From: a virus
DNA: 49,464 nt
IMG/VR virus record: IMGVR_UViG_3300025009_000152
Span: 1-49,464 of that record
Strand: one strand, 5' to 3'
Shown here piece after piece: positions 36,701 to 42,853 of the stretch. The translations under genes were made by a program, and so were the position numbers. Each line of letters starts with the position of its first letter. Within the stretch, counting starts at the first letter, position 1. The notes beneath the pieces were generated by a model. That model was not told the origin of the DNA and did not search any database. It was given only the letters and a program-made list of their open reading frames with translations.

Positions 36701-37644
36701 ACGCCTCTGACCGGGCGCATGGTGTCTATGGCAAGGCAACTCGGCCTACCTGGACGCGGGGCGCATGGAATCCTCTGCGACTCGCATTCACTTTTGCAAA
36801 GTTCGGTCAGAACTACGCCATGAACATGACCGAGATGGGGCTGAAAGGCGACCACAAGGCGGCGGCGTATATGCTCCTCTCTCCTGCGGTCCTGGCCGGT
36901 GCCGGTGCATCTGTTGCGACTCCGGTCATTGTGGCCTTGGCCTCTGCCTTGGGAGTCGGTGGCGACGATCCTGAAGAGGAATTCTACAAGTGGGCGGAAG
37001 AGACTTTCGGCACTGACCGCTTTACTCGTCATGGCCTGGCCGGACTCGCCGGGGTGAACCTGAAAGGCTCTATCCAGATGAACAACCCGATGCCGACGAA
37101 GATATCAGAATTGTTCGGCGCGCCCGGGGCGTTATTCACAGATGTTGTCAAAGGCGCTGAGAGTTTCCGCAAGGGAGAGGTCTTGAAAGGTGTTGAGGCG
37201 TGGGCTCCTACTGCTCTTGGCACCGCAGTAAAATCCGTCCGCGAGGGAACCGAAGGCATTACGACTGGCAGCTACAGCCCGGTGTTCTACGGCAACGAGC
37301 CAATCAAATCAGATGGCGTGGAAGCATCGATCAGATTCCTGGGATTCAACCCGGCCAGAATTTCCGGTATCCGTGAAAAACAGTGGCGGGAAAAGGTCGT
37401 CGCCAAGAAGTTCCAGGAACGCCGGGATGAAATAAATTCCATGATCAAGAAGACCATCATCTATAAGAAGGGCGATATCATGGATGTCTACAAAGAGATC
37501 CAGCGCTACAACGAATTGGTCGTCGGTAGCGGCCGGCGCGATATATCCTTGATCAATCCTGCGCGGCAATTCAGGACGGTGGTTCGGCGGGCGCAGAATC
37601 CGGGGAAGGTTGAGAGAATGAGGATGGTTGACATGGTAGAATAG
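27772..37644 (+). CDS. Giant polyvalent virion protein (2H phosphoesterase, HExxH peptidase, two ART-like domains, PLxRFAG-like C-terminus)
   Basis: A 3,290-residue protein occupying 20% of the genome, of the large polyvalent protein type packaged in heads and delivered with DNA. In order: a duplicated LS(D/E)EEF(L/M)G motif (residues 5-12, 22-29); a Gly/Ala-rich hydrophobic region (~40-280); disordered linkers with repeated PIPRG, and two related helical repeats (~430-460, ~625-665); a 2H-phosphoesterase-like domain (~1010-1165) with HIT at 1055-1057 and HAT at 1130-1132; a small domain with GFRWSPADSAWRR (~1460-1515); an HELVH zinc-peptidase motif at 1657-1661; ADP-ribosyltransferase-like domain 1 (FHGSP from 1800, YGSGLYF 1824-1830, ending ~2085); domain 2 (FHGSP from 2100, ending in NDDIRYS ~2228); three small W/F-x-V repeats (~2352, 2427, 2515); and a helical C-terminus with NPLRLAFTFAKFGQN at ~3000, resembling the PLxRFAG family. 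Activities are inferred from motifs. Confidence 0.88.
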   Translation: MPEYLSEEEFMGGSGQSAVKPLSDEEFLGIKPKRTVLGTVADTGVTLAKGVVGLGEAAVGAANLATFGGAGKVMDAVGYDPKKTQDTLSSLYSPAQQSANKEVDQAKGFVDTGKAMLENPSTIYHGIVETAPAMLGGAAVARGALQGLGKVAPKLMKSAGAVKWAPVVAGSAGEGIVAGGQQAEQIRQETPDKSISMKQAGLAGLSGIGTAAFGFAGGSLAKRLGFTDIDTFLATGATGTAKKEGFKGLVKKIVGGGISEGVFEEMPQTAQETILYNAAMDKPLMEGVPEGLAKAGILGGVMGGGANLLPSGQRAAAVDPGNVDPAQAGSQPPPPPASTLPIPRGLGNPQSTSPPFLQNGLAAAAPTGQIGRALGTVADTLPIPRGFDAPPAPGASATQQLGNPAAPTTSSTSNTPRPARPTFDTTVPIGQGVNLTYIIADYGPTVAKAIQQARKAGQPISIDQAKAIAPEMDAADKAQRETDTALIETGDLMNDFADSAQEAQLGEDVKYRRNKFERLKAGQTQQGEGVGDDSIQQTGNQDLEPGGISATPEAPNVAGSNVVETRPTGAGRKTDSGSDAAQRSVADQGASLVAPDQMGEGIDLAREETASNQTPVTPENETPIPRSVPILDLKAQHGRKVGNEIAKARNSNTDISLPEAYRRAGEEMPIGNPMVEKVQAKREQFAGEYDTGKAPESTPSASTVIPSSGNGDTASAPQGVTSSQDDQDRQALSIIRNPKYTTQPTEEQRPIFRELARKGYASSADGLTYTITKKGARRLRRLGDVPEANVVQPIAKDELKVEPNSGQIPGQTVEQITPAISKTDVNTSGYEAQKQTYKPTKGGTNNATVINSGAENNGADPNVTPELPTLAPNISDDKKAINTTAPNISTEKEPWQMGQKEYVSWAADGKDPDSNIDSRTPTTIRENAATQHRKKIYRALREGKPVPPEALADYPDLQPPTLPAGQRTQETTEELIAPGARQETSAISQQPVSAGGAQAEKPAKKPGQIHDYSNTQVNIKGRAARKIRSFGKSIPDAELYTDPNDDSYGREKEPHITVRYGLDTDDPAKLAELSKLGPITAKIGKVSIFETDKYDVVKAEIESDSMRAASRKVGELVAVPGETFKDYQPHATIAYVKKGEGKKYVGDKSLEGTEITFDEINLTDRIGMSHSIKLSGQPSSPAVPESKETPAQEVSGGKGEPTGKYQGFSFSAEEIPYQAAYDAYRGSSFSPDKRAKQVQEGYVSHMQEVVDTLSKLAKTDEQKADLRSWFNDYYKPKYVTLLKSKLSADSRTMSSMITGPANFPTRGNQKKLDTADKRSKELYEWADSAYSKMKRKLSGREGISSTDPEALAKLKEKLATLESSHETMKEANKIIKNKKLSEAEKIAALVAMKFTEKQAKEILQPDFAGRIGLAPYVFQNSNANIKTVKDRIAALEQRAEKAEETGGSETREFDGGSVELNYGDGYVRIFHDDKPSADVRQQLKSNGFRWSPADSAWRRKLNNQAQWKAEEITGVKFAKEDLSDLKNSKSLPPPKSSATGKPWKETLESIGMFVDATKQEVVNEAQKYESGKIIPWKLRDSMARRNKNGSVKATGLPETDFAAAERLARIFNKEIVWATIGDQLKINGFIVRNNQKLANQIFIDVRSNLPMHTIFGHELVHHIEQDSPKAFNDLFAVAQRFIKDTDKYAAERSLKGLSERDLQVEILADFMGDNFANPEFWQEVQAQAGETRFRRIARRIMRWIDSLLGKTSGLRRYGSDKFISDVKAARSLMAGFVAGYQSENAGVDGGVGEFEESAAFHGSPHDFDAFRMGKIGTGEGNQAYGSGLYFASKKSVADWYRKSLSESVFETTQGRLGLYEITDELMKEMERDGNLTNISTMNRIANNVIDGVMESGSARKYFKNYDTEIGGAYQRYYESAHKALKRLDPKNSKGKLYEVELAPQEDEYLLWDKPLSEQPEKVKEAWKNLDYKGLGLAVEKGPDGKYELVDSKGLARSGSYESEDELLDWWYVRPTGGRFYENVLSSILGSDSKASEYLHSLGIRGIKYLDGTSRGKGDGNFNYVIFDENDISITAKYSVAGMSEAFRAWFGKSVVSKTVFHGSPTFGQGNNFTFDVNRVSGKTSSPGRGLGTFFTEDRNESLSYAGASGESLPIRLRIENPLEINSYNLPAFKTVEEARAYRKRKELQGYDGIHLKDLDHWVIFEPNQAKSADKNSGEYSRENDDIRYSFSSTAKDMAATYRDLMADESYIRKLPTDSTLLSKIFSSPEYTFKKAAAAWRAIQVQYNRMDAKIKLENDVFNTKVGQDGKKSGFIQTMQEAKKKFKEAYEKANKYLLDTDRTGKAFTLQRKNRWQVTTPEGETVGYGEIKTEAYKMAQERHKLDKKSAYGKMVKDETAKDANFKPPKFSEWDFNGRLINDYKVTEGEWWAVVDKNGKEVSLHENDSDASKDMMDREGDMLRGKGYAEKAVTLVREYREMTGRAFDMMIADLRKIIAEARENGLDEPTVSVVDETKRFAVREDGKTIATFATKKDAMKFGGGKHTVKEQADDEIRKEMKLSEVIAMMSDLRGSYFARQRARGSIVLRAEKDGEKIMKKFDFHMVGDKYIDAETGVEYNRAPLDWMKKAFNFTMSAIPGTLSKEMRLLKRQGYTITSVGKETSMPESVFEAAKLVASISAMLTEAKEKAGKKGVDKTLIEQAHKILMGELSNIIKQRGYMSSRLKRNRDYVSGFEEDMLLSGTQYGRGLAAGIAKKEAARQFIAVVTGTDINFNTWKADRLEEGQTGTYDEWLAFIENRKLDPLKQPALYADVMAWVKEMLRNEEQVDRVMGTLQGLAVIKFLGFRLSSAAVNATNMVQAVPATISSHTGGTISGALREVTRAATAYGKFRTGKDISDSDRAVLMEIVNNGWDEAQFNKDSVEVLQSKLGRGWNTFSEWAMKAFGAVEKTNRAVTILAAYNQFRKNTGLSHDEAMQKAKHASDRAHGVYGKATRPTWTRGAWNPLRLAFTFAKFGQNYAMNMTEMGLKGDHKAAAYMLLSPAVLAGAGASVATPVIVALASALGVGGDDPEEEFYKWAEETFGTDRFTRHGLAGLAGVNLKGSIQMNNPMPTKISELFGAPGALFTDVVKGAESFRKGEVLKGVEAWAPTALGTAVKSVREGTEGITTGSYSPVFYGNEPIKSDGVEASIRFLGFNPARISGIREKQWREKVVAKKFQERRDEINSMIKKTIIYKKGDIMDVYKEIQRYNELVVGSGRRDISLINPARQFRTVVRRAQNPGKVERMRMVDMVE

Positions 37645-37676
37645 TCGAAAAATATTTCAAAACAAGGACGTGAACA

Positions 37677-37967
37677 ATGAAAACACTACACAATTCAGAC
37701 GTATCAGGCGCAAGGCAGAACGTAAAAGACATCAAGGTAGTCGGCAACGGAGATATGTTCAGGCTGCTCTGTAAAGCCTCAAGTGAAAATGAAGGATGGA
37801 TGAAAAGCACCAAGGCTTGTGAAGTTCCTGATGGTTGCATTGTTCAAGTGACTACTCAGCAGCGGAATACAGATGGAACATATGCTGTTGCGGAAGCATT
37901 GTCTTACGTCCCTGGCGTAAAAATTGCTGACGATGAAAACAACGGAAGGAAGTTGGTTCGAATTTGA
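37677..37967 (+). CDS. Small conserved-looking virion-cluster protein
   Basis: A 96-residue protein with AAGGACGTG upstream. It begins MKTLHNSDVSGARQNVKDIK and continues as a compact beta domain with WMKSTKACEV and a C-terminal GRKLVRI. I recall this pattern from other phage structural modules, but know of no function. It follows the giant protein gene and precedes a terminator-bearing leader, so it probably closes that transcription unit. Confidence 0.7.
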   Translation: MKTLHNSDVSGARQNVKDIKVVGNGDMFRLLCKASSENEGWMKSTKACEVPDGCIVQVTTQQRNTDGTYAVAEALSYVPGVKIADDENNGRKLVRI

Positions 37968-37983
37968 TAGTTTGAATTAATAT

Positions 37984-38043
37984 TGTCACAAACACGCCAA
38001 TATAGTATCATTGTTGCATTGAGTATTGCAGTACCAGTAAAAT
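37984..38043 (+). promoter_or_regulatory. Overlapping candidate promoters upstream of the host-recognition genes
   Basis: Two alternatives are seen. TTGTCA (37984-37989), a 17-nt spacer and TATCAT (38007-38012); and TTGCAT (38014-38019), an 18-nt spacer and TAAAAT (38038-38043). The second matches the phage-type boxes at 8506-8534. ATTGTTGC (38010-38017), the complement of GCAACAAT, lies between them. Confidence 0.5.
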
Positions 38044-38106
38044 AACAGATCCACCAGCCTCCTGCCTTCACCGGCAACGGAACACCGGCAGGACTTACTG
38101 GAATCG

Positions 38107-38150
38107 GCCTGGCATCTTCATCACATCGAAGACGCCAGGCTTTTTTATTT
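38107..38150 (+). terminator. Strong intrinsic terminator in the leader of the tail genes
   Basis: GCCTGGC (38107-38113) pairs with GCCAGGC (38134-38140), extended by CTTC/GAAG, and is followed by TTTTTTATTTT, the same tract as at 8888-8898. It lies 15 nt before the next start and about 60-100 nt after the candidate promoters. An upstream CCTGCC/GGCAGG stem (38061-38092) precedes it. It may end the upstream unit, form an antitermination leader, or end a small RNA. Confidence 0.75.
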
Positions 38151-38164
38151 TCAGGGGTAAAAAC

Positions 38165-38464
38165 ATGGATACGATCATTACCTTCGGCACTGCGGCGCAG
38201 TCAGGCGAAATGGAATTTAAACGGGGCAGTGTTCCGGCCTCGATCATCCTCGACATAGCCGCAGATTTTGCCGGGGCTGAAACCATCCCGGCTTATTATG
38301 TCGGCGCCGATGGTATCCGCCTGACTCCGGTCCTGAATGCTGACGGCGATGCCTTCGCCCTGTCGCTGACCAATAAGGTTCTGCCTATCTATTTCCCCTG
38401 CAAGGTCAGATTGGTGAAACCTGAAAGCGTGGCCGGCATGGGCGCCAACTGGTTCTCGAATTGA
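38165..38464 (+). CDS. Small beta-rich tail protein
   Basis: A 99-residue protein after AGGGGTAAAAAC. It is a compact beta domain (IITFGTAAQSGEMEFKRGSV at the N-terminus, FPCKVRLVKPESVAGMG near the C-terminus) without membrane or catalytic features. Position and composition suggest a tail or fibre-linked component. The family is not recognised. Confidence 0.65.
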   Translation: MDTIITFGTAAQSGEMEFKRGSVPASIILDIAADFAGAETIPAYYVGADGIRLTPVLNADGDAFALSLTNKVLPIYFPCKVRLVKPESVAGMGANWFSN

Positions 38465-38465
38465 T

Positions 38466-40064
38466 ATGATCCATCCAGGTATTCAGTCAGTATTTCCTCT
38501 TGGCATAAAAAGCGGCTTTGGTGTCCCTGGGTTTGTCGGCGGGTCAGGTGTCCCCGGCGATCCTATTGCACTGTGGGAGATAAAAAACGGGGTTCTGCAG
38601 CCCGATGTTATCGGCTTATCAATCAGTGAGGTATATCCGCTCACCGACCCAGCTCTGCGGTCGATTATCTCTGCCGATGACGGGGCGACATGGCGGGATG
38701 CCGCCGAGATTATCACTCTAGCCCTTGCCCATGCTGATCTCAACAGTTCGACAATGGGTGGATCTGAGGCTAAAGGGATTTTCCTTTACGATTACCTGAT
38801 GGTCCCTGTCGTAGCACCGGCAATCACACTGACAAAAGCCTGCAAGGTCATGGGGGCGACATATACCCCGCCGACCGGGCCTGATGCCTTTGCCTTTACT
38901 GATGCGACCGGGGCGGAACTTACCGCGCTCACAGAGTCGAACGCCATTACTCTTGCTGGCAGCACGGTAGCTCTACCATTTACCGTCACTGGTGGCACCG
39001 CTCAGATTGATGGGGCTGGAGACTGGGTGACATCGGGTATGGCTCCTGCCGGATGTACGATCAAAGTCCGTCGGACCAGCTCTGACCAGTACGAGACTGC
39101 CGCCTCTGTGGTCCTTACTATCAACGGTGTGAGTGACACATTTACGGTGACGACACGGGCAAATGCGCTGGAATTTACAGTAATCAATTATAACGCAGCA
39201 TGGACACCGCCATCAATTACCGCCGCTACGCTGACAGATGCAAATGTGATTTGGACTCGGCCTGACCTCACTACATTTACCGGCAAAGCTCCGGCGATGA
39301 CCAATTTTTCACAGACCGGGGTATATAGATGCGTGGTAACGAATTGGGCTGCTGTTACCTCGTTTTCGTTCTATCCTGGTTCGACACAAAGCTGGATATC
39401 ACGGCTCAATTTTGTAACTATGCTGCCGTCCATGACGGGGTTAACCTCTCTCGTCATTCGCAATATCCCATCGCTCGTTGAAAGCATTACTAATCTGGTT
39501 TTCCCAAGCAGCCTGACGAGCCTGTCATCGTTCCTGGTACTGTGTTCCGGAATAACTGGGAATATTACCAATATAGTAATCCCAACAGGTGTAACAAATT
39601 TATCATCATTTTTGTATGGCTGCACTACCTTAACTGGCACTTGTCCTAATCCATCTGCTCTAACCAGCTGCACAACATATTCCAACATGTTGAATGGTTG
39701 TTTGTCGGTGACTGGTGATGTATCTACGTGGACATGGCACACCAACATTACCAATGCCGCTATGCCGGCAACCAGGCTGACCTATGGGACAGGGCAATCA
39801 CTCAGGGCAAACGTCAGGAGTCCGCTCACATTCTCGCTCGATAACTGCGATCTTCTTCAGGCGGATGTGGGCAGGATACTGATTGATCTAAATATTTCGG
39901 GTGCAACTGGCGGAACGTGTGCCCTTAACACTAACAATGACGCCCCTGATTGGGGGACTGAAGGTTCCCCCAGTGACGTGGCATACGCTGTAGCTGATCT
40001 TTACGCAAAAAGCTGGGTTGTGACTCCTACCGGGGGTGTCCCGGCATGGGTGCTTTTACTCTAA
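38466..40064 (+). CDS. BspA-like leucine-rich-repeat tail/host-recognition protein
   Basis: A 532-residue protein starting 1 nt after the previous stop. Residues ~150-240 read as an immunoglobulin-like beta domain. Residues ~255-400 hold BspA-type leucine-rich repeats (LTSLVIRNIPSLVESITNLV, then FPSSLTSLSSFL, IPTGVTNLSSFLYGC, NPSALTSCTTYSNM). These repeats form adhesive solenoids in many surface proteins. The end of the C-terminus (VAYAVADLYAKSWVVTPTGG) is typical of surface-layer-like phage fibres. A receptor-binding role is inferred from the repeats and from the proteins around it. Confidence 0.75.
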   Translation: MIHPGIQSVFPLGIKSGFGVPGFVGGSGVPGDPIALWEIKNGVLQPDVIGLSISEVYPLTDPALRSIISADDGATWRDAAEIITLALAHADLNSSTMGGSEAKGIFLYDYLMVPVVAPAITLTKACKVMGATYTPPTGPDAFAFTDATGAELTALTESNAITLAGSTVALPFTVTGGTAQIDGAGDWVTSGMAPAGCTIKVRRTSSDQYETAASVVLTINGVSDTFTVTTRANALEFTVINYNAAWTPPSITAATLTDANVIWTRPDLTTFTGKAPAMTNFSQTGVYRCVVTNWAAVTSFSFYPGSTQSWISRLNFVTMLPSMTGLTSLVIRNIPSLVESITNLVFPSSLTSLSSFLVLCSGITGNITNIVIPTGVTNLSSFLYGCTTLTGTCPNPSALTSCTTYSNMLNGCLSVTGDVSTWTWHTNITNAAMPATRLTYGTGQSLRANVRSPLTFSLDNCDLLQADVGRILIDLNISGATGGTCALNTNNDAPDWGTEGSPSDVAYAVADLYAKSWVVTPTGGVPAWVLLL

Positions 40065-40081
40065 TTTAAACGAGGTGATTT

Positions 40082-40513
40082 ATGTTTACTGTCCCGAATA
40101 TGGTCTACAATGCGCGGCGCGGCTATTATCTGTATGTTTCTGGGGCAATGGTTTTCAGGCTCCTCGGAAACGGCGTAATTGTGGATGGTTCCGTGGTGCT
40201 GAATACCACCGTAAGCCAAAAATTATTTCTGGAAATTAGTACCGATTTAATCCCAGCGGGATCAACGATGGAGCAGGCACAGGCGCTGCTTACCGCGTAT
40301 CTGGCTGGTTCCGAAATCACTCCAGAGGATATTGGCCTCTTCAAGCAGGTTTACCCGGATTGGGCGGCAGACACAGAGTATCTTGCAAACATTGGCTGCT
40401 CATACGGCATGACCTGCTATATCGCGGCCGTTGATCATACATCTGTTGCGGGCGATGTACCTCCGGCGCATCCTGAGTTATACGCCACACCGTTTGCTCC
40501 ATTTCAGTTTTGA
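40082..40513 (+). CDS. Tail-associated protein with CBM5/12-like C-terminus
   Basis: A 143-residue protein after ACGAGGTGATTT. The N-terminal half is beta-rich. The C-terminus YPDWAADTEYLANIGCSYGM, then CYIAAVDHTSVAGDVPPAHPEL, resembles the small carbohydrate-binding modules of the CBM5/12 type (W...Y...G..V.Y...Y....AHTS pattern). It would suit a fibre tip or fibre-assembly factor binding cell-surface glycans. The similarity is by eye only. Confidence 0.65.
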   Translation: MFTVPNMVYNARRGYYLYVSGAMVFRLLGNGVIVDGSVVLNTTVSQKLFLEISTDLIPAGSTMEQAQALLTAYLAGSEITPEDIGLFKQVYPDWAADTEYLANIGCSYGMTCYIAAVDHTSVAGDVPPAHPELYATPFAPFQF

Positions 40514-40911
40514 TGATGACATCGCGTTACATCGCTATAAATGGCACGGAGGAGCAACAGACCGCACTCCGAGCCAAATTACCGATGCCATTAGACGAGG
40601 TTGTGGAGCGGGTAGAGACCGCCCTCGATATGTGGCCTGATAATCTCTGCATTGTATTTTTGCTGCGCGACACAGCAAAAGGGGTGCAGGATATCTACCG
40701 GCAACGGTACGGCAAGGAGTGCGATTACAAGGCTTTTATCTCGCTTGGCAGGCTGGAGATTGTGTTGTCGGTGGCTGATGCCTCGCTCAAAGTTCTGGCT
40801 CATGAGATCGGACATGCCATTGTTGAGCGATATTTTGGCAAAGAAAAGCGTCCACCGTATCGCATCCATGAGCTACTCGCTCAGTACGCTGAGAAGCATT
40901 TCAGTGATTGA
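40513..40911 (+). CDS. Small HExxH zinc metallopeptidase-like protein
   Basis: A 132-residue protein starting with an ATG that overlaps the upstream TGA by one base; the next ATG, 3 nt on, is also possible. It carries LAHEIGHAIVERYFG with H97-E98-x-x-H101, the zinc-peptidase motif, and E120 or E127 may be the third ligand. The HEIGH form is typical of small Met-zincin-like proteases. Located between fibre and lysis genes, it could process virion or cell-surface proteins. No signal peptide is seen. Confidence 0.75.
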   Translation: MMTSRYIAINGTEEQQTALRAKLPMPLDEVVERVETALDMWPDNLCIVFLLRDTAKGVQDIYRQRYGKECDYKAFISLGRLEIVLSVADASLKVLAHEIGHAIVERYFGKEKRPPYRIHELLAQYAEKHFSD

Positions 40912-40961
40912 TACTTAACTACAATATGGCAGACACCATAACAAAATTTTGAGGTGAAAAC

Positions 40962-41294
40962 ATGAAACGAATACCCAATATCCTTCTCGCCGCAATCATC
41001 GCCATGTTGCTCTCCAGTTGCACGGTAAAATACACCAGCGTAACCTTCAATCAGGAGGCAGACACTGGCGGCATGACGGACCTGAACCTAAACGCCAACG
41101 GTTCTAGTCTTGAAACTGATACCGACCAGACTGCTGACGGCAGTCTAGATCTGTCTGAGGTTGTGAAAGCTGCAAAGGCCACCAAGTCGCTTGGTATTCT
41201 GGATAAGGCGGCGGAAGTTATTGGCAGTGGCACAGAGAAAGAGGCCGTCCTTTCCATGGTTTCTCCGTCCAGCCAGATTGAGGAGGTAGAATAG
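40962..41294 (+). CDS. Small lipoprotein
   Basis: A 110-residue protein with TTGAGGTGAAAAC upstream. It has a basic N-terminus, a hydrophobic segment and the lipobox LSSC with the lipidation cysteine at residue 20. The mature part is Thr/Asp/Asn-rich, then helical. It lies upstream of lysis genes and could be an outer-membrane spanin partner, but no matching inner-membrane spanin is evident. A lysogenic-conversion lipoprotein is the alternative. Confidence 0.8.
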   Translation: MKRIPNILLAAIIAMLLSSCTVKYTSVTFNQEADTGGMTDLNLNANGSSLETDTDQTADGSLDLSEVVKAAKATKSLGILDKAAEVIGSGTEKEAVLSMVSPSSQIEEVE

Positions 41295-41989
41295 TGAGTC
41301 ACATTCTCATTCTCGTTGCCGTGCTGCTGGCGCCGGTTTTGGCCCAGGGCAAGACCATGGACGATACCATGCAATGCCTTAATTCATGCCTAGATGCAGT
41401 TGAAAGCCAGGCTGCCCCTCCAGTCGAGAAACCGGTCCAACCAGCGAAGATCTTTCCGCACAAAATCACGTTTGAGCGGGAGTCCGATCAGGGAAATGGG
41501 AATGGTGCCGTGGTCTATTTCTCCACTCTTTCCGACTCCGAAATAACTGCGGTATCTGTCAACGGTGAGGTTGCTATAAAGGGCAATCCTTGGCAAGGCC
41601 ATCCAGTGTTTAAATTATCGAAAACCGGGGATCTATACACTCGACCTCTGAAGTTCTCGATCACGTATAACGGGGGATTCTATGGAGTCGAGCAGAGCCC
41701 CAACATAGAATCCCCCGCGCCGTCAGGCGGCAATAGCGAGACTACGAAACCAGACGGCTATGCAAACGGCGGCAGAGGTAATGCCAGGTTTAAACACCCC
41801 GGCTCATGGTATGGCAAGAATATTGAGGTCTGGATTGATGGCGTCAAAAAGTTGTCAGTGCCTGATGGCTCCAAGAGACAGGAGGGAAAGAACGGCTTGG
41901 TGTGGAAGCCAATCTCGGAAAACGATAAAAAACTCGTAGTTATTGGGGAGTATAACACCCAGTTCGGCAGCTGTACCATTAAGTGGTAG
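41294..41989 (+). CDS. Secreted protein of unknown function
   Basis: A 231-residue protein starting at GTG 41294, overlapping the lipoprotein stop by one base. A signal peptide is clear (ILILVAVLLAPVLA, cleavage likely after residue 17). The mature protein has CLNSCL near residues 28-33 and is otherwise beta-rich, with a Gly/Asn-rich linker near residue 140-160 and a final strand FGSCTIKW. The two halves resemble immunoglobulin or carbohydrate-binding beta-sandwiches. Co-translation with the lipoprotein suggests a joint envelope function. Confidence 0.75.
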   Translation: MSHILILVAVLLAPVLAQGKTMDDTMQCLNSCLDAVESQAAPPVEKPVQPAKIFPHKITFERESDQGNGNGAVVYFSTLSDSEITAVSVNGEVAIKGNPWQGHPVFKLSKTGDLYTRPLKFSITYNGGFYGVEQSPNIESPAPSGGNSETTKPDGYANGGRGNARFKHPGSWYGKNIEVWIDGVKKLSVPDGSKRQEGKNGLVWKPISENDKKLVVIGEYNTQFGSCTIKW

Positions 41990-41991
41990 CT

Positions 41992-42069
41992 ATGATCTGC
42001 GACCGCTGTGGCCATTATTTTGCCGGCTCGTCCTGCCCGCTCTGCCAATGGGCTCCGGATGAGTGTTGA
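41992..42069 (+). CDS. 25-residue zinc-ribbon micropeptide (candidate)
   Basis: ATG 2 nt after the previous stop encodes MICDRCGHYFAGSSCPLCQW and five further residues. Two CxxC pairs (C3-C6, C15-C18) give a complete minimal zinc knuckle. There is no clear ribosome site, so expression would depend on coupling to the upstream gene. The motif density makes chance less likely, but the gene is not certain. Confidence 0.4.
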   Translation: MICDRCGHYFAGSSCPLCQWAPDEC

Positions 42070-42143
42070 GACTGATTTAGCTTGGCGGCGCTGAGTTAAA
42101 ATAAGACTGACGGTTATTTTAGGTTGAGAGGCGAAAGCAAAAT

Positions 42144-42335
42144 ATGAGCGACACCCACCACCACGGTAGACCGCAGAAGCACAAAAATAGTTGCGGCACT
42201 GATCTATGGTCGAGGCGTCCACTCTCCGGACATCCCTATACTGCGAGTTTTAAGCGCATGTCTCGACGGCTTGAGCGGGCAATGCGGCGGCGGATTATCC
42301 GGAATGAAATGATATTGAGCGAGGTGGTGATATGA
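42144..42335 (+). CDS. Small basic protein ahead of the holin-like gene
   Basis: A 63-residue protein, strongly basic (RRLERAMRRRIIRNEM near residues 40-55), with three histidines at the N-terminus. GAGAGGCGAAAG lies upstream. A 7-bp inverted repeat, AAAATAA (42098-42104) / TTATTTT (42114-42120), precedes it and may be a promoter-linked site. Its stop overlaps the start of the 54-aa membrane protein (ATGA). The function is unknown; nucleic-acid binding is possible. Confidence 0.6.
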   Translation: MSDTHHHGRPQKHKNSCGTDLWSRRPLSGHPYTASFKRMSRRLERAMRRRIIRNEMILSEVVI

Positions 42336-42496
42336 ACAGCGCCACCAAATATTTCTTCGTCTTCTGCACCTTCATCGCCTGGGGCTTTTTTGTCTATCAG
42401 GGCATGACTCCAACTGCCGAGTATATCCAGGCACTTCGCGAATTGCTACTGGCCCTGGGCGTCTATCATGCAACTCTGACCAAACCGGGAGCGTGA
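42332..42496 (+). CDS. Holin-like small membrane protein
   Basis: A 54-residue protein coupled by ATGA to the preceding gene, with GAGGTGG before the start. It has an N-terminal transmembrane helix (KYFFVFCTFIAWGFFVYQG, residues 6-24) and a second hydrophobic helix (ALRELLLALGVYHATL, ~34-49). The size, two-helix layout and position just before phospholipase-like and endolysin genes fit a holin that times lysis. The short conserved-looking TPTAEYIQALRELL is seen in small phage membrane proteins. Confidence 0.65.
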   Translation: MNSATKYFFVFCTFIAWGFFVYQGMTPTAEYIQALRELLLALGVYHATLTKPGA

Positions 42497-42499
42497 GGA

Positions 42500-42853
42500 A
42501 TGAATCTACTGGCCCCGCCTGAATACTTTGCACTCACACCTGAAGCAAAAGCAGACATCTGCAACGGTTGCGGCCCGCTTGGATGGAAGGGGATGTTGGT
42601 CCCTGATGATCTCCTCGGGGCAGACATAACAGAGCCATGCAACGTCCACGACTACCGCTACCATTGCGGGGGAGAGGAGGCAGACAGATTTGTTGCCGAC
42701 CGCGAATTTCTCTCCAACATGCTCAATGTTGCAGAAAGTGATTCGTTCGACTCGGCACTGGAGGAGGTGAGGCGAGAACTTGCCCTCCGGTATTACTGCG
42801 CCGTAAGGGATCACGGCAGATCATATTTCTCCTTCCGACAACAGGCTGCATAA
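42500..42853 (+). CDS. Phospholipase A2-like protein in the lysis block
   Basis: A 117-residue protein with GAGCGTGAGGA upstream, 3 nt after the holin-like stop. It carries CNGCGPLGW (residues 21-29, a loop like the calcium loop) and CNVHDYRY (47-54), matching the PLA2 active-site pattern CxxHDxxY with H50-D51 and Y54. Cysteines 21, 24, 47 and 56 could form disulphides or bind metal. There is no signal peptide, so it would reach membranes from the cytoplasm or through holin holes. A role in membrane disruption at lysis is inferred. Confidence 0.75.
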   Translation: MNLLAPPEYFALTPEAKADICNGCGPLGWKGMLVPDDLLGADITEPCNVHDYRYHCGGEEADRFVADREFLSNMLNVAESDSFDSALEEVRRELALRYYCAVRDHGRSYFSFRQQAA

